Part shown: one piece after another, positions 42,430 to 45,078 of the stretch
Layout: each line of letters begins with the position of its first letter
Position numbering within the stretch: the stretch's first letter is position 1
Origin: Desulfobacteraceae bacterium
GTDB lineage: Bacteria; Desulfobacterota; Desulfobacteria; Desulfobacterales; SURF-7
Direction: 5' to 3'
NCBI GenBank assembly: GCA_003599865.1
Contig: QZKS01000080.1
Span: 1 to 45,078, forward strand
Length of the DNA stretch: 45,078 nucleotides
Program-made: the position numbers and the translations under genes
Notes under the pieces: generated by a model
What the model was told of the DNA's origin: nothing
Seen by the model: the letters and a program-made list of their open reading frames with translations, nothing else
Databases searched by the model: none

Positions 42430-42891
42430 TTATTGATACATTTCCCCGCCATGATTTAACCAACCCTCTTCATGCTGCCCATTAGGGTCATGGTGAGTCC
42501 AGTGAATAACACCACCATTTGAATTCCACTCGTATTGACCATAAAAATTAACATGATCATCGACTTTCAGGTTTTCAATTTTTGGAGCAAGATCGATGTT
42601 GTGTGCGATCAGCAGTGTTTGGCTGGAGTTCAATTCGAGAATAAAACGTTGGTGCCTGCTACCTTGATTATCATCCGGTAGAATTTTGATAACTTTTCCT
42701 GACCCACCAACCTGAACCCCGCTAATTTTATTTTTAAAAAAATTTTTTAGAGCTTGATCGCTTGTGGAAAGCTCTGTATTTGCAAAAGGAAGGAGTGCTT
42801 TTATTGAGCCTGTGGAAAAATGTTCAGGATATCGGGACACAACTGCATATGCGCCAATACAAATTACAATGATTATAAGAAATTTTTTCAT
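42430..42891 (-). CDS. DUF3465-domain exported protein
   Basis: 153 aa. N-terminal signal/anchor (FLIIIVICIGAYAVVSRYP), then a compact domain: FFKNKISGVQVGGSGKVIKILPDD, GSRHQRFILELNSSQTLLIAHNIDLAP, VDDHVNFYGQYEWNSNGGVIHWTHHDP. The VxVxGxGxVxKxLPDDxxGxxHQRFI and GGVIHWTHHDP blocks are typical of DUF3465, an OB-like exported domain of unknown function seen in accessory regions. Confidence 0.85.
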   Translation of the reverse strand: MKKFLIIIVICIGAYAVVSRYPEHFSTGSIKALLPFANTELSTSDQALKNFFKNKISGVQVGGSGKVIKILPDDNQGSRHQRFILELNSSQTLLIAHNIDLAPKIENLKVDDHVNFYGQYEWNSNGGVIHWTHHDPNGQHEEGWLNHGGEMYQ

Positions 42892-43024
42892 TTCAACTCC
42901 CAGTTACATCAGTACTGACGTGCAATACCCGAATTCATGGGCCAGGCGGCAACCGGTCCGAAACGCCCAAGGCGGCCGGCCCCTGCGAGTCCTTTGTGAA
43001 TGGCGTGGTCAGGGCAATTTTTTA

Positions 43025-43075
43025 TTGACCTTTTCCAAACAAGCACTTATGCTCTTACATAAATCTTACTTATGT
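43025..43075 (+). promoter_or_regulatory. vapBC promoter and inverted-repeat operator
   Basis: TTGACC (43025-43030), 17-bp spacer, TATGCT (43048-43053), then ACATAA (43057-43062) and TTATGT (43070-43075), a perfect 6-bp inverted repeat placed at the transcription start, as expected for autorepression by the AbrB-type antitoxin. Confidence 0.65.
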
Positions 43076-43088
43076 TTTGGAGGATGCC

Positions 43089-43340
43089 ATGCAAACAACC
43101 AGATTATCCAGCAAAGGGCAAGTGATTATACCGAAAATATTAAGATCTCGATATAATTGGAATGCCGGTCAAAAGTTGTCCGTAATTGATACGGGTGACG
43201 GCATTCTGTTAAAGCCTTCCCGCTCTTTCAAACATACCCAACTCGAACAAGTGGCTGGAATTTTGAAATATTCAGGGAAACCAGTTTCAGTTGATGAAAT
43301 GGAAGAAGCGATAAAAAAAGGCGCCCTGGAGCATAAATAA
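43089..43340 (+). CDS. vapB: AbrB/SpoVT-type antitoxin (VapB)
   Basis: 83 aa. N-terminal swapped-hairpin AbrB domain: TTRLSSKGQVIIPKILRSRYNWNAGQKLSVIDTGDGILLKPS; the C-terminus, which binds the toxin, is acidic and helical. The ATG at 43089 has GGAGG 6 nt upstream; the TTG at 43077 is rejected. Ends in a TAATG overlap with vapC. Confidence 0.9.
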   Translation: MQTTRLSSKGQVIIPKILRSRYNWNAGQKLSVIDTGDGILLKPSRSFKHTQLEQVAGILKYSGKPVSVDEMEEAIKKGALEHK

Positions 43341-43729
43341 TGATTTCAGTAGACACCAACATTATTGTTCGCTTGCTGACCGGTGATGATAAACCACAAT
43401 TTAAAAGAGCGAAAGCACTATTCGAAAATGAAAATATAATGATTACAACATCTGTAATTTTAGAATGTGAGTGGGTCCTCCGTTATGCATATCACTTCAA
43501 CCAATCTGAAATCATGAACGCTTTTCAATCCTTATTTGGGCTATCAAATGTCCAATTGCACGATCCGGATGTCATTGCCGATGCAATTGAATGGCATCAG
43601 AATGGAATGGATTTTGCCGATGCCATTCATTTAGCGCAATCAAAGGACACAGAAGCTTTTGTGACATTTGATAAAAAATTCATAAAATCAGCTTTAAAAA
43701 ATACTGCTGTTTCCGTCCGAGAGCCTTAA
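43340..43729 (+). CDS. vapC: PIN-domain ribonuclease toxin (VapC)
   Basis: 129 aa. PIN acidic residues: Asp5 (ISVDTNIIVRLLTGD), Glu42 (VILECEWVL), Asp94 (DFADAIHLA) and Asp111 (VTFDKKF). Mg-dependent RNase, held inactive by VapB. The last codons run into an attC-like palindrome at 43724-43788. Confidence 0.92.
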   Translation: MISVDTNIIVRLLTGDDKPQFKRAKALFENENIMITTSVILECEWVLRYAYHFNQSEIMNAFQSLFGLSNVQLHDPDVIADAIEWHQNGMDFADAIHLAQSKDTEAFVTFDKKFIKSALKNTAVSVREP

Positions 43730-43788
43730 CGGCCACAGTATAAGGCGCGGCGGCTTTTTGCCGACGCTCTTTAATGCTATGGTTGGGC
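43724..43788. repeat. attC-like integron recombination site (B)
   Basis: 65 bp bounded by CCTTAAC (43724-43730) and GTTGGGC (43782-43788; fits GTTRRRY exactly). The interior folds: ATAAGG-CGC-GGCGGC around TTTTT with GCCG-ACGC-TCTTTAAT. The stop codons of vapC (plus) and of the HTH antitoxin (minus) both fall inside. Either orientation is possible: read on the minus strand the first core is GCCCAAC, a perfect RYYYAAC. Confidence 0.5.
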
Positions 43789-44097
43789 TATTGATCTATT
43801 TGCATGAACTGCTTCCGCGTGCAGTTTTATACCAAGCGCACTTATAACTTTAAGAATTGTATCAAAATTTGGACTTCTTTCTCCTGAGAGGGCCTTGTAA
43901 AGACTTTCACGAGACAAACCGGCATCACGTGCCACTTGAGACATGCCTTTGGCCCGTGCGATATCTCCCAGAGCTTTAGCAATAAGGGCAGCATCGCCAT
44001 TTGCCTCCTCAATGCAAGCTTCTAAATACGCAGCCATCTCCTCAGGAGTTCGAAGATGTTCTGCAACATCGTATCGGGTTGTAATGGTTTTAGCCAT
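43777..44097 (-). CDS. HTH antitoxin (probable addiction-module antidote)
   Basis: 106 aa. TTRYDVAEHLRTPEEMAAYLEACIEEANGDAALIAKALGDIARAKGMSQVARDAGLSRESLYKALSGERSPNFDTILKVISALGIKL: an XRE-like HTH (SQVARDAGLSRESLYKAL) with the N-terminal YDVAEHL region typical of TIGR02684-type antidote proteins. Starts 9 bp after its toxin gene. Confidence 0.9.
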   Translation of the reverse strand: MAKTITTRYDVAEHLRTPEEMAAYLEACIEEANGDAALIAKALGDIARAKGMSQVARDAGLSRESLYKALSGERSPNFDTILKVISALGIKLHAEAVHANRSIAQP

Positions 44098-44106
44098 AAT
44101 TGTCTC

Positions 44107-44397
44107 CTATAAGTTCTTTGCCAGACGTAAAGCGGTTTTTATATCTTTTGCCTGAGTGCGTTTATCACCACCTGCTAAAAGAATTATCAACTTACGTCCA
44201 TGTTTTTTATAATACACACGATATCCGGGGCCATAATCAACACGCAATTCTGAAATACCTTCGCCAACCGGCTTGACATCACCAGGGTTATCGGCCGCCA
44301 GTCGCTCTATCCGGACAAGTATACGGGCACGTGCACGAATATCATTCAATTCAGCAATCCAATTGGCGAAAGTTTCTGTCTTGCGAATTTCAATCAT
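44107..44397 (-). CDS. RelE/HigB-type toxin (addiction-module killer)
   Basis: 96 aa from ATG 44397 (MIEIRKTETFANWIAELNDIRARARILVRIERLAADNPGD...). RelE-superfamily features are VKPVGEGISELRVDYGPGYRVYYKK and LIILLAGGDKRTQAKDI. mRNA interferase partner of the HTH antitoxin. The in-frame TTG at 44415 lies in the promoter and is rejected. The predicted transcription start falls at or next to the ATG, so the mRNA may be leaderless. Confidence 0.9.
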   Translation of the reverse strand: MIEIRKTETFANWIAELNDIRARARILVRIERLAADNPGDVKPVGEGISELRVDYGPGYRVYYKKHGRKLIILLAGGDKRTQAKDIKTALRLAKNL

Positions 44398-44403
44398 AGC
44401 CAA

Positions 44404-44432
44404 ACTGTATCCCAAAGGCTACATATTGTCAA
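44404..44432 (-). promoter_or_regulatory. Promoter of the RelE/HTH module
   Basis: Minus strand: TTGACA (44432-44427), exactly 17 bp, TACAGT (44409-44404). Only 6 bp separate the -10 from ATG 44397. Confidence 0.7.
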
Positions 44433-44456
44433 TATTTTTTGTGAATTTAACGAGGG

Positions 44457-44515
44457 GGCCAACGAAAAGCTCAGCGGCGCATCTTTTTTGCGTCCGCTGA
44501 AGCGCCTTGTTCGGC
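44457..44515 (-). repeat. attC-like integron recombination site (A)
   Basis: Minus strand: GCCGAAC (44515-44509), AAGGCGCTTCAGCGGA, loop region, CCGCTGAGCTTTTC, GTTGGCC (44463-44457). CAGCGG pairs with CCGCTG. The order AAC-AAGGCGC-TTCAGCGGA ... CCGCTGA-GC-x-GTT is the usual attC layout. It includes the last codons of the TPR gene, as is common for cassette genes. Confidence 0.6.
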
Positions 44516-45078
44516 TTGCCGATTAGATTTATGTTCTAAATCGCTTAAACTTTCCCTTACTATCTTAGAATATTTATTCTTTTTCCCAAAAACAGTTTCC
44601 ATTATTGTTAGAGCCTTTTGATAATTAGTCCTTGCTTCATCAGTTCGCCCTATCTTAATGTAAATCCCTGCAAGGTTATTTAAGATCCGGGCAACATCTG
44701 GGTGGGCATACCCCAAAGACCTGCTTACTATATGATGTGCATGTTCATATAGTTCTAACGCTTTTTGATAATGACCCGAGGCTTCATAAACAGCTGCAAG
44801 GTTATTCATTGTGGTTGCTACCGAAAGATGCTCAGGACCAAGCGCATTGCGTGAAATATGAAGGCTGTGTTCGTATAGCTCTAACGCTTTTTGATAATGA
44901 CCCAAGGCTTCATAAACAGCTGCAAGATTATTCATTGTGGTTGCTACTGAAGGGTGCTCAGGACCAAGCGCATTGCGTAAAATATGAAGGCTGCGTTCAT
45001 ATAGCTCTAACGCTTTTTGATGATGACCCAAGGCTTCATAAACAGCAGCAAGATTATTCATTGTGGTTGCTACCGAAG
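44471..45078 (-). CDS. Tetratricopeptide (kinesin-light-chain-type) repeat protein, 5' partial
   Basis: At least 202 codons; open through the window edge, where SVATT of a preceding repeat is still readable, so the true start is outside. Three or more 42-residue TPR units (TTMNNLAAVYEALGHHQKAL, ELYE, LGPEHPSVA pattern) are followed by a diverged unit (ILNNLAGIYIKIGRTDEARTNYQKALTIME) and a basic tail. The last residues (EQGASADAKKMRR) are encoded by the attC-like site. Such repeats are typical protein-interaction scaffolds, often C-terminal to NTPase or protease effector domains; the effector part is not visible. Confidence 0.85.
   Translation of the reverse strand, partial: SVATTMNNLAAVYEALGHHQKALELYERSLHILRNALGPEHPSVATTMNNLAAVYEALGHYQKALELYEHSLHISRNALGPEHLSVATTMNNLAAVYEASGHYQKALELYEHAHHIVSRSLGYAHPDVARILNNLAGIYIKIGRTDEARTNYQKALTIMETVFGKKNKYSKIVRESLSDLEHKSNRQAEQGASADAKKMRR
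44751..45078. repeat. 126-bp tandem coding repeats
   Basis: The phrase AG(C/T)TCTAACGCTTTTTGAT recurs at 44751, 44877 and 45003, exact 126-bp spacing with few differences: recently amplified TPR units running off the window. Confidence 0.88.

Overview
The window looks like chromosome of a strictly anaerobic, probably sulfate-reducing member of the Desulfobacterota (Desulfobacterales-like). This is inferred from the gene set: several selenocysteine (Sec) genes, a selenium formate dehydrogenase, rubrerythrin, arginase with an archaeal-type ornithine cyclodeaminase, many Fe-S and redox proteins, and REP/MITE-type repeats. No rRNA or tRNA gene was recognised and there is no CRISPR array.

Layout. 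(1) 1-5330: the 3' part of an ATPase-like gene with Sel1 repeats, then a pqiABC lipid-transport operon behind a consensus sigma70 promoter. (2) 5360-9460: a redox operon with a 19-bp perfect inverted repeat at its promoter: TrxB-like reductase, ArsR-family regulator, then three genes that can only be read through if in-frame UGA codons (four in total) are Sec. These are a 150-aa protein of unknown family, a rhodanese fused to a DsbD-like transporter with a U-x4-U active site, and a small thioredoxin-like protein with an SPU motif. This is the most novel item in the window. (3) 9476-16750: aldehyde dehydrogenase, Sec-containing FdhA with a textbook bacterial SECIS, modBA without modC, a short ModE, and two near-identical ModE-type boxes overlapping the -35 elements of fdhA and modA. 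(4) 16780-24700: hybrid histidine kinase, a stand-alone cyclic-di-GMP-I riboswitch-like RNA with a terminator, a four-gene operon (aminotransferase, kinase-like protein, C69 peptidase, alpha/beta hydrolase) and a CheY-like receiver. (5) 25050-30860: a MITE-like element, class IV aminotransferase, rubrerythrin, GAF-GGDEF protein, a small exported protein, and an ornithine cyclodeaminase/arginase pair. (6) 30870-38720: a MoxR/VWA/28-residue-repeat module downstream of an acyl-CoA dehydrogenase, a DUF2279 protein, a radical SAM enzyme and a small membrane protein. (7) 38760-45078: an accessory region with a recent 270-bp duplication, toxin-antitoxin modules (zeta-like, Fic, BrnTA, VapBC, RelE/HigA-like), a HigA relic, two integron attC-like sites and a truncated TPR gene.

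How the parts fit. Formate dehydrogenase, molybdate uptake and ModE form one Mo-responsive unit. The Sec operon is best read as a relay moving reducing equivalents from NADPH across the membrane to a periplasmic rhodanese/thioredoxin. Both depend on a Sec insertion machinery (selA, selB, selD, tRNA-Sec) that is not in the window.
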